Shown here: in pieces, positions 43,218-54,200 of the stretch | Layout: each line of letters opens with the position of its first letter | Position numbering within the stretch: the stretch's first letter is position 1 | Assembly: GCA_964439395.1 (NCBI GenBank) | Contig: CAYTNV010000019.1 | Coordinates: 5,181-69,180, forward strand | Direction: 5' to 3' | Length of the DNA stretch: 64,000 nucleotides | Source: JAUUSJ01 sp964439395 | Lineage (GTDB): Bacteria > Bacillota > Clostridia > Lachnospirales > Lachnospiraceae | Position numbers and translations under genes: made by a program | Notes under the pieces: model-generated | What the model was told of the DNA's origin: nothing | Database searches by the model: none | The model's input: only the letters and a program-made list of their open reading frames with translations

Positions 43218-46200
43218 ATATTTAAATCAATTGACAATGATTCAAACAATATCTCTGAAAATGTTGGAAAGCTTGCCAAATTATTTAACCTGCTGGGTGT
43301 AAACAATCCTATTTCAGATTTTAAAAAAATTTTCTCCCCTTCAAATTATAAATATACAGAAGAGCTTGGAGAAAGATTCAAAACTCTAAAATCTGAAGCA
43401 GGAGAAAAACATCTTTCGTTTAAAGAATATATTGGAGGATTAAATGGTGTTCCAGACGAAATTCGATATTTTATACAAACAACGAAAGAAGCTAATCCAA
43501 CTTTAGACGATTTTAAAAAGTCCTTGAGTGGAATAAACATTGGATCAAAAATTGCGGCGGCTGGTTTAAATTTTCTTTCCTCTGCGATTATAAGCATTGC
43601 AGTAGATTTTATTTATACAGCAATTACTCGTGCAGATGATTTAGCAAACGCAGCCGAAGCCGCTGGTCAAGCGTATAAAGAAACTGCAAGTAATTTAGAC
43701 TCCTACGCAAGTGAGATTGAAAGTCTAAGAAATACAATAAATGACCACAACTCCAGTTTGCAAGAAGTAACAGATTCAAGAACTCGTCTCAGAGAAATTC
43801 AAGACGAGATGATTTCTAAATATGGCTCTGAGGTAGGGGCTATCGATAACATCACTAAAGCAGTACAGGGTCAAACAGATGCTATTGAAGAGAATATAGA
43901 AGCCCTCAAAAAACAGCAATATGAAAAAGAGATGGACAATCTTATTGCTAACGAAAGTGGAGGTTTCCTGTATAAAAACTCTATAGGAAACCTTTTGAAT
44001 TATGGAACTGCATCACCAAAAAAAGTAATGATTAAGCAGATGGAAGACTTTGAAATTAAAATTCCGTATGTTGGTGGATACGAGGAACTTGAAGAAAAAT
44101 TTAAGGAAATAATCAAAAACAATCTGGGTGAATTTGACGAAGAGAATCCTACCCTTTTAAAAGGAACAGCTAAAGATGTTTATGCCACAATAGATGACTT
44201 AGAGACAGCTCTAAATGATTATATTGCCAAAAATCCTAGTCTTAAATCATCATCATTTTTTGATGGCGTATCAGATCAATTATCATCTGCTGCTAGTGAA
44301 ACAAATGAGATTTCCTCAAAATATGAAGAATTATATAACTCCTATCTTATGTTTGAGAAAATTCTTCCAAATGGTACCTACAAAGGTTATTATGAGGACA
44401 TTGAAGAAGAATACAATAAACACCAAGAAGCAATAAACTCTGGTGATTCAAAAAAAGCGGAAGAAGCATTTCAAAATTATGTCCAAAAAACTAGTGAAGC
44501 CACTCAAAAAGCATTAGATGATGGAGAAGAAGGAGTAGCAAACTTCTTTAAATCTCTACACACAGAATTAGAAGTTGAAGTTAATCTTTCTATACACAAG
44601 AAAGACATCAACAACGATATCAAAGATGCTCTCACTGATGCTGGCGTTCTTGATAAAGACGGGAAAATTACAGCTAAATATTCTTTAGAAGATCTTATAT
44701 CGGGAGAAGGTAAATATTCAGAACTAACTGACGAATTAAAAGACTTGATACCTACGTATGATATTAATTTTGAAACCTTGCAAAAACTCCTCGAAGACGA
44801 TTATGGATTAAAATCCAAACAAGCCATTGAACTCGCTGATAAATTTAAAGGAGAATATCAGAAAGAAATTGAAGAACTTTCAAATCAAGATTTAACTACT
44901 GTCGGCAAAATAGACCTTAGTTACATAGAAACTTGGGACGAATTAATCGAGAGAATCGAAAAATATAATCAATTAATGGCTCAAGGAAACGAAGAAGATG
45001 CAAAACTGGCTTTAATAACCAATAAAGAAAAGCAAGATACAATCACTGGAAAATTTACAAGAAAAGTATCGAGAGAAACGGAAAGTCAAAAAAATCAATA
45101 TAAAAAAGATAACCCATCTGTATCTCAAAAAGAATTAAATAAAATTCTTGGCAATCCACAACATCAACTTGATGAGTTCGAGAAATGGATAAATTCGCTT
45201 GACTCAGATGAACTAAATCTTGTTTATAAAATTTCTCTTGATGATGAATCTGCCTACTACTCCCTCGAGCAATGGCAAAAAGCATTTGATAATGCCCAAA
45301 AGACAAAATCTGAGCAAGAAATGGAATACCTTTCCACCATCCTTAATTCAACAGAAGATGGTAGTTTTGGCAAACAATATCAGGAGGCTATAAAAGACTT
45401 AGATACTTTACAGGATGCTCTACAAAAATTTAACGCTGGCGAACTCTCCTCTTCTGACAAACAATCTCTCATCGAGCAATTTCCAGTATTAACTCAATAT
45501 GAAAACTTTGGAGAAGGAATCTCTGCCCAAATAAATACTTTGCTAGGAGATGCCGAGAGAGAAACAGGGCTTGAACAACTTTTCAAGGAGAAAATAGCTG
45601 AACTTACCAAGAGCTATGGAGAAGACTCTGAATTGGTCAAAGCTCTCACGAAAATAAAGGAAGAACTTTTTGAAAATTATAAAATATCTCAAAATTCTGA
45701 TGGTTCTTACTCCACTACCAGTACAAGGAAATCTGATATTATATCAAAATATACAGATCAACTCAATGAAATCGACCATACAATGAATGTAACTAATAAT
45801 GAGATTGATAAATTAAAAGTTCAAGAAAATTATAATGTAGACGAGTTTTATAATGAACTCATAGAGGCAGCTGGCAAAAAAAAGGAACTATTACTGCAAG
45901 AGCGAAACGACCTACAAGCTCTACTTTCTAGTGGCTCCGTAGAAGTAGGCACAGCAGAATACAACGAAATCCAACAACAAATCCGTGATTTGGACGAGCA
46001 AATTATAGATGCAGATAAATCCGTTGTCCAATACACTAAGGATCTCAAAGACTTACAGGTTCAAAAATTTGACAAGATAAAGCAAGAATTTGATGACCAA
46101 GCCTCCCTCCTCGATCATGAAGCCAATATGCTCAATAAACAGATTGAAGGAATTGAAAAACAGGGGGATATTGTAGACGCAAGTCAATATGAAACTCTTA

Positions 46201-49200
46201 TTGCATTAGAACAACAAAAAATATCTAAATTAGAACAACAGCTTGCTTCTCTCCAACAGGCAATGCAAAATGCTCTAAATTCTGGCGCAATTCAAGAGGG
46301 CGACCACGAATGGTATGAGATGCAAAAATCAATCAATGATACAGAAGAATCGATAATGGATGCTAAAAATGCAATCATTGATTATAATCAAGCAATTAAA
46401 CAAATTCAGATTGATAAATTTGACAAAATAGTGGAGAAGTTTGAAGGCATGGCATCTGCCTTAGATCATCAAACTTCTATGCTAGAAAAGCAAGTAGAAC
46501 TTCTAGAATTACGTGGAGAAACCGCTGACGCTTCTATGTATTTGTCATTGATTGGAATTGAGCAACAAAAAATGGCATTGCTCAATCAAGAATTGGCTGA
46601 GTTACAAAGCAGTTTAAATGAAGGACTCTCCAACGGAAGTATCCAAGAAGGTACAAAAGAGTTCTATGATATGCAAAATCAAATCTATGGTGTAGAGGAA
46701 TCTATTTTGGACTCTCAGATAGCCATAGAAAAATTCAATCAGTCAATTAAAGATTTGTATGTTGATAAATTTGATGAAATAGAACGAAAATTCCAATCAA
46801 TGACAAATACATTTGACCATCAGGTCAGTATGATGGACAAAAACCTTCAATTACTTGAATTAAGAGGAGACACGGCTGATGCCTCTATGTATTCTCAGAT
46901 GCAAGCTATACAGCTTTCTAAACAGGCAACTTTGGAGCAAGAGTTAGTTGAATTGCAAGCAGCGATGTCAGACGCAATTGCCCACGGGGTAAAGGAAACC
47001 GATGAGCAGTATCTATCTATGCAAAGTACGCTTTATGCCACAGAAGAAGCCATTATGGATTGTAAAATTGCTGTAGAAGAATATAATCAGGCTATTAAAG
47101 ATTTATATGTAAAGAAATTCGAGGAAATACAGAGAAAATTTGAAATCATGACATCCTCTATGTCACATCAAGTAACGATGCTTGATAAACAAATCCAGCT
47201 CATAGAAGCCAGAGGAGACGACATAGATGCTTCCATGTACTCTCAAATGCAAGCTTTAGAAAATCAAAAAATGAACACTCTTGAACAACAACTCGTGCAA
47301 CTTCAAGCAGCGATGGCAGAAGCTCGTGCAAATGGAATAACTGAAACTGATGAGCAATATCTAACCATGCAAAATACTCTCTATGAAACCGAAGAGGCTA
47401 TCATGGGTTGTAAGATTGCTATGGAGCAATATAATCAAGCTATTAAAGATTTATATGTAAAGAAATTCGAGGAAATACAGAGAAAATTTGAAATCATGAC
47501 ATCCTCTATGTCACATCAAGTAACGATGCTTGATAAACAAATCCAGCTCATAGAAGCCAGAGGAGACGACATAGATGCTTCCATGTACTCTCAAATGCAA
47601 GCTTTAGAAAATCAAAAAATGAACACTCTTGAACAACAACTCGTGCAACTTCAAGCAGCGATGGCAGAAGCTCGTGCAAATGGAATAACTGAAACTGATG
47701 AGCAATATCTAACCATGCAAAATACTCTCTATGAAACCGAAGAGGCTATCATGGGTTGTAAGATTGCTATGGAGCAATATAATCAAGCTATTAAAGATTT
47801 GCAAGTTGAAAAGCTAGAAAAAATAGCTGAAAAGTTTGATAATATGTCTGCTACCCTAGATCATAAGATTAATACGATAGAAAATAAGATAAAAATTCTA
47901 GAATTACAGGGTAAAGATATAGACGCTTCTATGTACGAAGATATGATTCGTATTGAAGAGCAAAGGACAAAAGATTTAGAAAAAGAGTTAGTCGAACTAA
48001 AATCTGCTATGCAAGAGGCTATCGCAAGTGGAGATATCACTGAGGGCGATGAACAATGGGCGCAGATGGAGCAAACTATCAATGATGTAGAAGAAGCGAT
48101 TCAAAATTCTACTATCGCAGCCTTAGAATTTAAAGAAGCGATTAAAGATCTTTATTTAGATAAATTCAATAAAGTAGCTGAGAAATTTGATAATGAACTC
48201 TCTTTGACAGGACACAAAGAAAATTCAATCAAAAATGATATGGATATTTTAGAGGCTCGCGGATATATGGCAAGTGAAAAATCCTACTTAGATCTTTTGA
48301 AAGTTAGTCAGACAAACCTTAGCCAAAATCAGAAAAAAGCAGATAAACTAAGAGCTTCTCTGCAAGAGGCATTGGATTCTGGCTATATAGAAAAAGGCAG
48401 CGAGCAATGGTACGAGATGGTCAAGGAAATCAATGATGCAGATGAAAGTGTACAAGATGTAAAGAAATCATTGATTGAATATCAAAATGAGCTTAGACAA
48501 CTCAAATGGGATAAGTTTGACTGGGTACTGGATAGAATGTCTAAGATAACAGATGAGACAGAATTCCTCATTAAACTCATGAGTGATTCTGATTTATTTG
48601 AAGACAACGGAAATATTACTAATAAAGGACAGGCAACTCTTGGGCTTCATGCAGTTGCATACAACGTAGATATGACTCAGGCTGACAAATATGCGAAAGA
48701 ATTAAATAAAATCACAGCCCAACTGCTGTCAGACCCATACAATACAGACTTAATAGCACGCAGAGATGAATTGTTAAAACTCCAGCAAGAATCAATTTTA
48801 GCTGCGGAGGATGAAAAACAGGCAATAAAAGATTTAGTTGAGGATGGGATTAATAAGCAATTGGAAGCAACCCAAGAGCTTATTGATAAGAGAAAAGAAG
48901 CCCTCTCCGCCGAAAAAGAGTTGCATGATTATCAAAAGAATATCCGTGAAAAAACTAAGGAAATTTCTTCTCTAGAAAAACAAATGGCTGCTTACGCTGG
49001 AGATGACTCCGAAGAAACAAAAGCCACTATTCAAAAATTAAAAGTTTCTTTAGAGGAAGCAAGAGAAGATTTGAGTGAAACGGAATATGATAAATATATA
49101 TCAGATCAGGAGGAATTGCTTGATAATCTTTATGATGAGTACGAGGAGTTATTAAATGCTAGACTAGATGATGTAGATGCACTCATCAAAGAAATTGTCG

Positions 49201-50066
49201 AATCTACAAATAAGAACTCTGAGGAAATTCAACAAACAATATCTGATGTGGCATCTGAAGTTGGATATTATGTAACGGATGAGATGAAAAATATTTGGGG
49301 AAGTTCTTCTCTCTCTACGAACCAAGTTGTGGATGTTTATGGAGAAGGATTTTTAGATAAATTAACCACAACAAATTCTACTCTAAATAATATTCAGAAT
49401 CTCTTAGAAGAAATGAGCTACGTTAATGATAAGAAGGTAGGTTCTACTATAGCTACTATTCCAGCAGAAAAACAGGATAAAGACCTTGGATTTATCACAA
49501 TCAAGAAGACTGAGGATCCGAACTTTGACAGTAGCTTTGCTACAAGAGCAAAGTATTATAAGAAAGCGGGATATACTGACGCATATATTGATTCTGCGGA
49601 ACAGAAAAGAAAAGTACTTGCATGGCTACAAAAGAATGGATATGCAAAAGGTAAGAAGAAAGTTACAAAACCTGAAATAAAACCAACACAGGAGGAAGGT
49701 GTTGAGTATATTCTCTCCCCTTCCACTGGGGCTATCCTAACACCATTAAAATCAGGAGATTCAGTTCTCACCAACGGAATGACAAAAACACTTTGGGATT
49801 TTGCATCTAATCCAAGTAATTTTATTCGCAAAAACACTTTGCTTAATGGAACTACTCAGCTTACACCATTCCAAAATATATCAAAAGGCGGAAACATAGA
49901 TATGGGAGGAATTTCTCTTAACATAGCAATTGATCACGTTCAAGATTATAACGATTTTGTAAACCAGGCAATAAGAGATAATAAATTTGAAAAGTTCATT
50001 CGCTCAATTACAATTGATAGATTGAACGGTGGAAATTCATTGGCAAAAAATAAATATAGACGTTAA
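43218..50066 (+). CDS. Tail tape measure protein, exon 2
   Basis: 2282 codons plus stop, read in frame with exon 1 as IFKSIDNDSNNISENVGKLAKLF. With exon 1 the spliced protein is about 3205 residues. By the usual 1.5 Angstrom per residue rule this predicts a tail near 480 nm (inference). A hydrophobic helix (LNFLSSAIISIAVDFIYTAI) lies near residue 115. Tandem repeats of about 116-119 residues occupy nt 46050-48490. The C-terminus (VEYILSPSTGAILTPLKSGD ... TLWDFASNPSNFI) is typical of tape measure ends. A TTG at 43215 could allow independent translation if the intron does not splice. Confidence 0.85.
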   Translation: MFKSIDNDSNNISENVGKLAKLFNLLGVNNPISDFKKIFSPSNYKYTEELGERFKTLKSEAGEKHLSFKEYIGGLNGVPDEIRYFIQTTKEANPTLDDFKKSLSGINIGSKIAAAGLNFLSSAIISIAVDFIYTAITRADDLANAAEAAGQAYKETASNLDSYASEIESLRNTINDHNSSLQEVTDSRTRLREIQDEMISKYGSEVGAIDNITKAVQGQTDAIEENIEALKKQQYEKEMDNLIANESGGFLYKNSIGNLLNYGTASPKKVMIKQMEDFEIKIPYVGGYEELEEKFKEIIKNNLGEFDEENPTLLKGTAKDVYATIDDLETALNDYIAKNPSLKSSSFFDGVSDQLSSAASETNEISSKYEELYNSYLMFEKILPNGTYKGYYEDIEEEYNKHQEAINSGDSKKAEEAFQNYVQKTSEATQKALDDGEEGVANFFKSLHTELEVEVNLSIHKKDINNDIKDALTDAGVLDKDGKITAKYSLEDLISGEGKYSELTDELKDLIPTYDINFETLQKLLEDDYGLKSKQAIELADKFKGEYQKEIEELSNQDLTTVGKIDLSYIETWDELIERIEKYNQLMAQGNEEDAKLALITNKEKQDTITGKFTRKVSRETESQKNQYKKDNPSVSQKELNKILGNPQHQLDEFEKWINSLDSDELNLVYKISLDDESAYYSLEQWQKAFDNAQKTKSEQEMEYLSTILNSTEDGSFGKQYQEAIKDLDTLQDALQKFNAGELSSSDKQSLIEQFPVLTQYENFGEGISAQINTLLGDAERETGLEQLFKEKIAELTKSYGEDSELVKALTKIKEELFENYKISQNSDGSYSTTSTRKSDIISKYTDQLNEIDHTMNVTNNEIDKLKVQENYNVDEFYNELIEAAGKKKELLLQERNDLQALLSSGSVEVGTAEYNEIQQQIRDLDEQIIDADKSVVQYTKDLKDLQVQKFDKIKQEFDDQASLLDHEANMLNKQIEGIEKQGDIVDASQYETLIALEQQKISKLEQQLASLQQAMQNALNSGAIQEGDHEWYEMQKSINDTEESIMDAKNAIIDYNQAIKQIQIDKFDKIVEKFEGMASALDHQTSMLEKQVELLELRGETADASMYLSLIGIEQQKMALLNQELAELQSSLNEGLSNGSIQEGTKEFYDMQNQIYGVEESILDSQIAIEKFNQSIKDLYVDKFDEIERKFQSMTNTFDHQVSMMDKNLQLLELRGDTADASMYSQMQAIQLSKQATLEQELVELQAAMSDAIAHGVKETDEQYLSMQSTLYATEEAIMDCKIAVEEYNQAIKDLYVKKFEEIQRKFEIMTSSMSHQVTMLDKQIQLIEARGDDIDASMYSQMQALENQKMNTLEQQLVQLQAAMAEARANGITETDEQYLTMQNTLYETEEAIMGCKIAMEQYNQAIKDLYVKKFEEIQRKFEIMTSSMSHQVTMLDKQIQLIEARGDDIDASMYSQMQALENQKMNTLEQQLVQLQAAMAEARANGITETDEQYLTMQNTLYETEEAIMGCKIAMEQYNQAIKDLQVEKLEKIAEKFDNMSATLDHKINTIENKIKILELQGKDIDASMYEDMIRIEEQRTKDLEKELVELKSAMQEAIASGDITEGDEQWAQMEQTINDVEEAIQNSTIAALEFKEAIKDLYLDKFNKVAEKFDNELSLTGHKENSIKNDMDILEARGYMASEKSYLDLLKVSQTNLSQNQKKADKLRASLQEALDSGYIEKGSEQWYEMVKEINDADESVQDVKKSLIEYQNELRQLKWDKFDWVLDRMSKITDETEFLIKLMSDSDLFEDNGNITNKGQATLGLHAVAYNVDMTQADKYAKELNKITAQLLSDPYNTDLIARRDELLKLQQESILAAEDEKQAIKDLVEDGINKQLEATQELIDKRKEALSAEKELHDYQKNIREKTKEISSLEKQMAAYAGDDSEETKATIQKLKVSLEEAREDLSETEYDKYISDQEELLDNLYDEYEELLNARLDDVDALIKEIVESTNKNSEEIQQTISDVASEVGYYVTDEMKNIWGSSSLSTNQVVDVYGEGFLDKLTTTNSTLNNIQNLLEEMSYVNDKKVGSTIATIPAEKQDKDLGFITIKKTEDPNFDSSFATRAKYYKKAGYTDAYIDSAEQKRKVLAWLQKNGYAKGKKKVTKPEIKPTQEEGVEYILSPSTGAILTPLKSGDSVLTNGMTKTLWDFASNPSNFIRKNTLLNGTTQLTPFQNISKGGNIDMGGISLNIAIDHVQDYNDFVNQAIRDNKFEKFIRSITIDRLNGGNSLAKNKYRR
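46050..48490 (+). repeat. Seven tape measure repeats of 116-119 codons
   Basis: Each unit starts IK(D/Q)LxVxKF and contains 'L.H....ML.K.....E.RG...DASMY'. Units start near 46050, 46400, 46750, 47092, 47440, 47788 and 48140, with a partial unit after. Periods of about 348-354 bases correspond to fixed increments of about 17 nm of tail length. Confidence 0.85.
47091..47786 (+). repeat. Perfect 348-bp tandem duplication
   Basis: 47091-47438 and 47439-47786 are identical base for base by eye, and identity runs 14 bases beyond. The neighbouring units are clearly diverged. It is a recent, in-frame duplication of one tape measure unit (116 codons). Confidence 0.92.
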
Positions 50067-50119
50067 TGTGGGAGCAGGCTCGTACTGCTCTCTTTTTTTA
50101 ATTAAAGGAGATTATAATT

Positions 50120-50446
50120 ATGGATTACAAGAAAGAATACGAAAATCAGAGACAGGTAAACACAAAACTCGTAGAGGAAATTGATAATTTAAAAACCAAA
50201 ATAAAAGATTTAAAACTAGAGAATGACTTTTTGAAATTATACAAAACAGTAGATGATGATACCTCTACAAAACTCCTGGAGAGTCTGACAAAAACAAAGG
50301 AAGAATATAGAGAGCTGTGCCGTGAAGCTAGAAGGACAATCCACGAAGCAGAGGAAGAAAAAGAACTATATAGAAAATCTCGCATGGAAGTCAAAGAGTA
50401 TTTGGAGAAAGCATCTGAAATATTACAAGCAGTCAAAGGAGAGTGA
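50120..50446 (+). CDS. Small coiled-coil protein
   Basis: 108 residues, almost wholly coiled coil (YENQRQVNTKLVEEIDNLKT, IKDLKLENDFLKLYK, REARRTIHEAEEEKELYRK). ATG after AAAGGAGATTATAATT. The stop TGA is 4 bases before the apparent start of Dit, and the Dit ribosome binding site is inside its last codons. Possibly a tail-tip assembly factor. Confidence 0.6.
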   Translation: MDYKKEYENQRQVNTKLVEEIDNLKTKIKDLKLENDFLKLYKTVDDDTSTKLLESLTKTKEEYRELCREARRTIHEAEEEKELYRKSRMEVKEYLEKASEILQAVKGE

Positions 50447-50450
50447 TTTT

Positions 50451-51260
50451 ATTTTAAATGCTATAGATTTTAGATATGATGGACAGACATTAAGTTCTTT
50501 TGGATTCGTCATTTGTAATTTCGATGATGACGATCTAAATGTGACAAGTCTCGGTTCTAATATTACTTTTAATACAATTTCATACGCTAGTGGAACAAAA
50601 TATAAAATCACGGACACAAAGTATGAGGAATGTTTGCAGACTACATTTGATATTTGCAAAAATCCCTGCACTTCAGAGTTACTAGAACTAACAAAAGAAG
50701 ATATTCGCACTTTGATGAGATGGTTAAACCGAAAAGAGTTCTTGGAATTCAAACTTATAAACAAAGAAATCGGTGGATTAGAAACCATTTATATGGCAAG
50801 TTTCAATGTAGAGAAATTAGAATATGGCGGAAAAGTATATGGATTAAGGCTGACAATGAATACTGATAAACCATTTGGATACGGAGAGCTTCAAACATAT
50901 AACCTTAATTTTTATAGAGGCACAGAGAAGTTTAAGGTCTGTGATATGTCCGATGAAGAACTTGAAATTTATTTGGATATGGAAATAACCTGCTATGCAT
51001 CTGGAAATCTAAAAATTACAAATAGTTTCAATAACCAAACTATGATTTTTCTCAATTGTAAAGAGAATGAAGTAATTAAAATTGATGGAGTCAACCACAT
51101 TGTCACAACCTCAGAAAAAAATCATTCTATTTATGATGATTTTAACTTTGAATTTATAAAAATAGGCAACTCTTATTGGAATCGAACAAATGAATTCTCT
51201 GTTACATTACCATGTAATATAAAATTTTCCTATTATCCTATTATGAAAGAAGCATTATAG
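50451..51260 (+). CDS. Distal tail protein (Dit), apparent ATT start
   Basis: 269 residues if ATT 50451 initiates (MLNAIDFRYDGQTLSSFGFVIC...). The family opening 'xxxFxFDGxxSxxFGxxI' begins at once, so no N-terminus is missing. AAAGGAGA lies 8 bases before. The same frame is open further upstream, but that overlaps the previous gene in another frame. Dit forms the hub ring between tail tube and Tal; order (tape measure, Dit, Tal) confirms it. Confidence 0.75.
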   Translation: MLNAIDFRYDGQTLSSFGFVICNFDDDDLNVTSLGSNITFNTISYASGTKYKITDTKYEECLQTTFDICKNPCTSELLELTKEDIRTLMRWLNRKEFLEFKLINKEIGGLETIYMASFNVEKLEYGGKVYGLRLTMNTDKPFGYGELQTYNLNFYRGTEKFKVCDMSDEELEIYLDMEITCYASGNLKITNSFNNQTMIFLNCKENEVIKIDGVNHIVTTSEKNHSIYDDFNFEFIKIGNSYWNRTNEFSVTLPCNIKFSYYPIMKEAL

Positions 51261-51276
51261 AAAGAAGGTGATTATT

Positions 51277-54200
51277 TTGGCAAATGAAAATACTCAAAAA
51301 TATAGCTTAGGCTCCAATATATTCGGACAGTTTTCATCCAATAACGAAAATACATTTATTGTTTCTGGCTCTGGCAAAATAAACGACTTCTCAGATTCTA
51401 GTATTAGCTTTCCTGACTCTGTAAAATCTAAAATAGAATATCTTGTTTTCGAGGAAGGAATCACACATATCGGAGACTATGCTTTTTACAAATGCGTCAA
51501 TCTAAAAACTATTATCTTCTCTTCCACTATAATATCAATAGGGAAAATGGCATTTGGTCTTTGTTCTTCTTTATTGGCTATTGATCTGCCAGATAATATA
51601 GAAGAAATAGAGGAAATGGCATTTTTTAGTTGCTCTTCCTTAAACGGAATATCTCTTTCTAAATCTCTAAGAAATATTAGCGAATCTACTTTTAGCCATT
51701 GTACAGAATTAGATAGCATCGTTATTCCTAGCAATATAAAAGTAATTGAAACCGCTGCTTTTTATGGATGCGAAAGTCTTGATACCATAGTTTTGCAAGA
51801 TGGCGTTCAAGAGATTGATTCTTGGGCATTTTGCGGATGCTGTTTTGAGGAATTTGACTGTCCTAGAAGCGTATTAAAATTATCAAATAATTCGTTCGGG
51901 ACAAAATGTACTGGCAATATCATTATTAATAATCCAGGTTGTGATCTGTCTGAATTTTCTGGCGCAAATAATATTACTGGATGGATAGATTCCACTGCCG
52001 ATGAATATGCATCTAGCACAGATGACAGAACCTTTGATCCTCTTAATTTTGCTACTGCCAGTATTATAGCCCCTCCCAAAAAAACTATATTTAAGCAAGA
52101 TGAACCTCTTAATTTTGACGGATTAAAAATTGAAATTACATATTATTCAGAAACGAACGAAATTGTAAGAATCGAGGATATTACAGATTATATTATAGAA
52201 ATAGAGGATATAGACACAGAGTTTATTGGAACGAAACGAGTTCCTATTACGTGTGAAAAATATGGAACAACATTCTCTCTATACTTTGATATTAAAATCA
52301 TAGAATCCGACTATACTTCTAAGCTAACAGGAATATTTATAAAGAAATATCCAAATAGAATAAAGACTTATGACGGAAATCCTTTTGATCTTACTGGATT
52401 AGAGGTTTATGGAAATTTCTCTGACGGTTCAGAGGCTGAAATTAGTGATTATATAATAGACAAGGCAAATTCTTCTGAGGTCGGAACTCACAGACTTACT
52501 ATAAGATATGAAGATTTTAATTGCTATTTTGATGTGTATATCATGAAAAATAAGGATACAGATGATCTTGATAACAATATTTCTAATATTAATCCTGACC
52601 CCATACTCGTATTAGGAAAAAAGCATGGAGAAAAACTCGGAGTTTTACCTGCAACTAATATTGTATACAAATATCATTTTAACTCATATGATGAAATCTC
52701 TTTTTCCGTTAATAAATATAATGACGGTAAAAAATGCCCTTTATGGGACGAAATTACAGATTTTAAAACTATCTGGTTCAAAGAGAAGGATATTTGGTTC
52801 GAGATATATGTTGAATGTGATGAAGAGGATTCAACTATAAAAAATGTAACTGGTGTTTCTATCGGCGAAGCAGAACTTTCTCAGATTTTACTCTATAATA
52901 TAGAAATAAATACAGAGGATGATATAGCTAGAGATGACTATAAAATCACCGTTTTATTTGACAGAAATAATGAAGAGAGTTCTCTTTTACATAGAATCAC
53001 AGACAAAGCACCTCATTACAAAATAACTCATGTAGATGCTAGTTTAATGAAAATTCAAAGGACTTTTTCTTTCGACAATATTTCCATATACGATGCTCTT
53101 CAAGAGATTGCTGAGGAAATCAACTGTATTTTTATTATCGGGTCTGGAACAAATAGATATGGAATGATTGAGAGAACAATATCTGCGTATGATTTAGAGT
53201 ACTACTGTCTCTATTGTGGAAACCGATATGAAATTAGTGATATTAATACACATGGTGCAGAAGGAAGCTCCGTTGGATGTATTGGAAATGTTGCAGATCT
53301 AGTACATCCATATGGCGAATACACTTCTATTTTTATTGATAAAGATAATCTAGCAGAGAATATTACTTTCTCTACTGATAAAGACTCTGTAAAAAACTGT
53401 TTTCGCTTAGTCGCTGGTGATGATCTTATGACTGCAACTATCCGAAACTATAATCTGAGTGGTTCCAATTATCTATGGTATTTTTCAGACGAAATTAAAA
53501 GAGATTTGCCTACAGAACTTTCAGATAAAATTGATGCCTACAATGATAAATGGAACCAATACTACTCTCTCAATGAGGATTTTTCTATCGGAACTGTAGA
53601 TGAAAATATATATAATAAATTCAAATCCTTATGTGAGAAATATCCAGATAATATAAAACCATGGGAATATGAAAATGAAATCAAGTCATATTCTGACTTA
53701 TTATCAAGTTATTATGAGCTGATTGACTTTTCCTTGTATTTAGAAAGCGAAATGATGCCTGCTGTTGAAATAACAGAATCTACCATTCATGAAGAAATGG
53801 AGAAGGCGAAATACATATCTAATATTCGTGTAGCCGTCACAAATTTGCAAAATGCAAGTGTATCAACTGTTAATGCTGCAATTAGACAAACAGTAGAAAC
53901 ATTGGTAAGATCGGAATACAAAGTTACTATCTCATCGGAATCTTATTCTCGAAATGGAAGTATCGGTAACTGGGCTGGATATATAAAATTAACCAGTACA
54001 TACGAAGATGAAGATGGGAAAAAGCTAACAGAAACAAGTGATTTAATCCATATTATTATTACTGGAAATTACGAGACATTTATAAAACAAAAAATAGATA
54101 TTGTATTACATGGAAAGAATGAAGATGAGTCATATGATTTGTCTTCTCTTTTTTCTTTAAGCATATCTAGATTTCAAGCGGAGTTAAAAAAATATTGTCT

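Noticed and set aside
46050..48490. CRISPR-like array
   Set aside because: Repeats are about 350 bases, contiguous and in frame within the tape measure gene.
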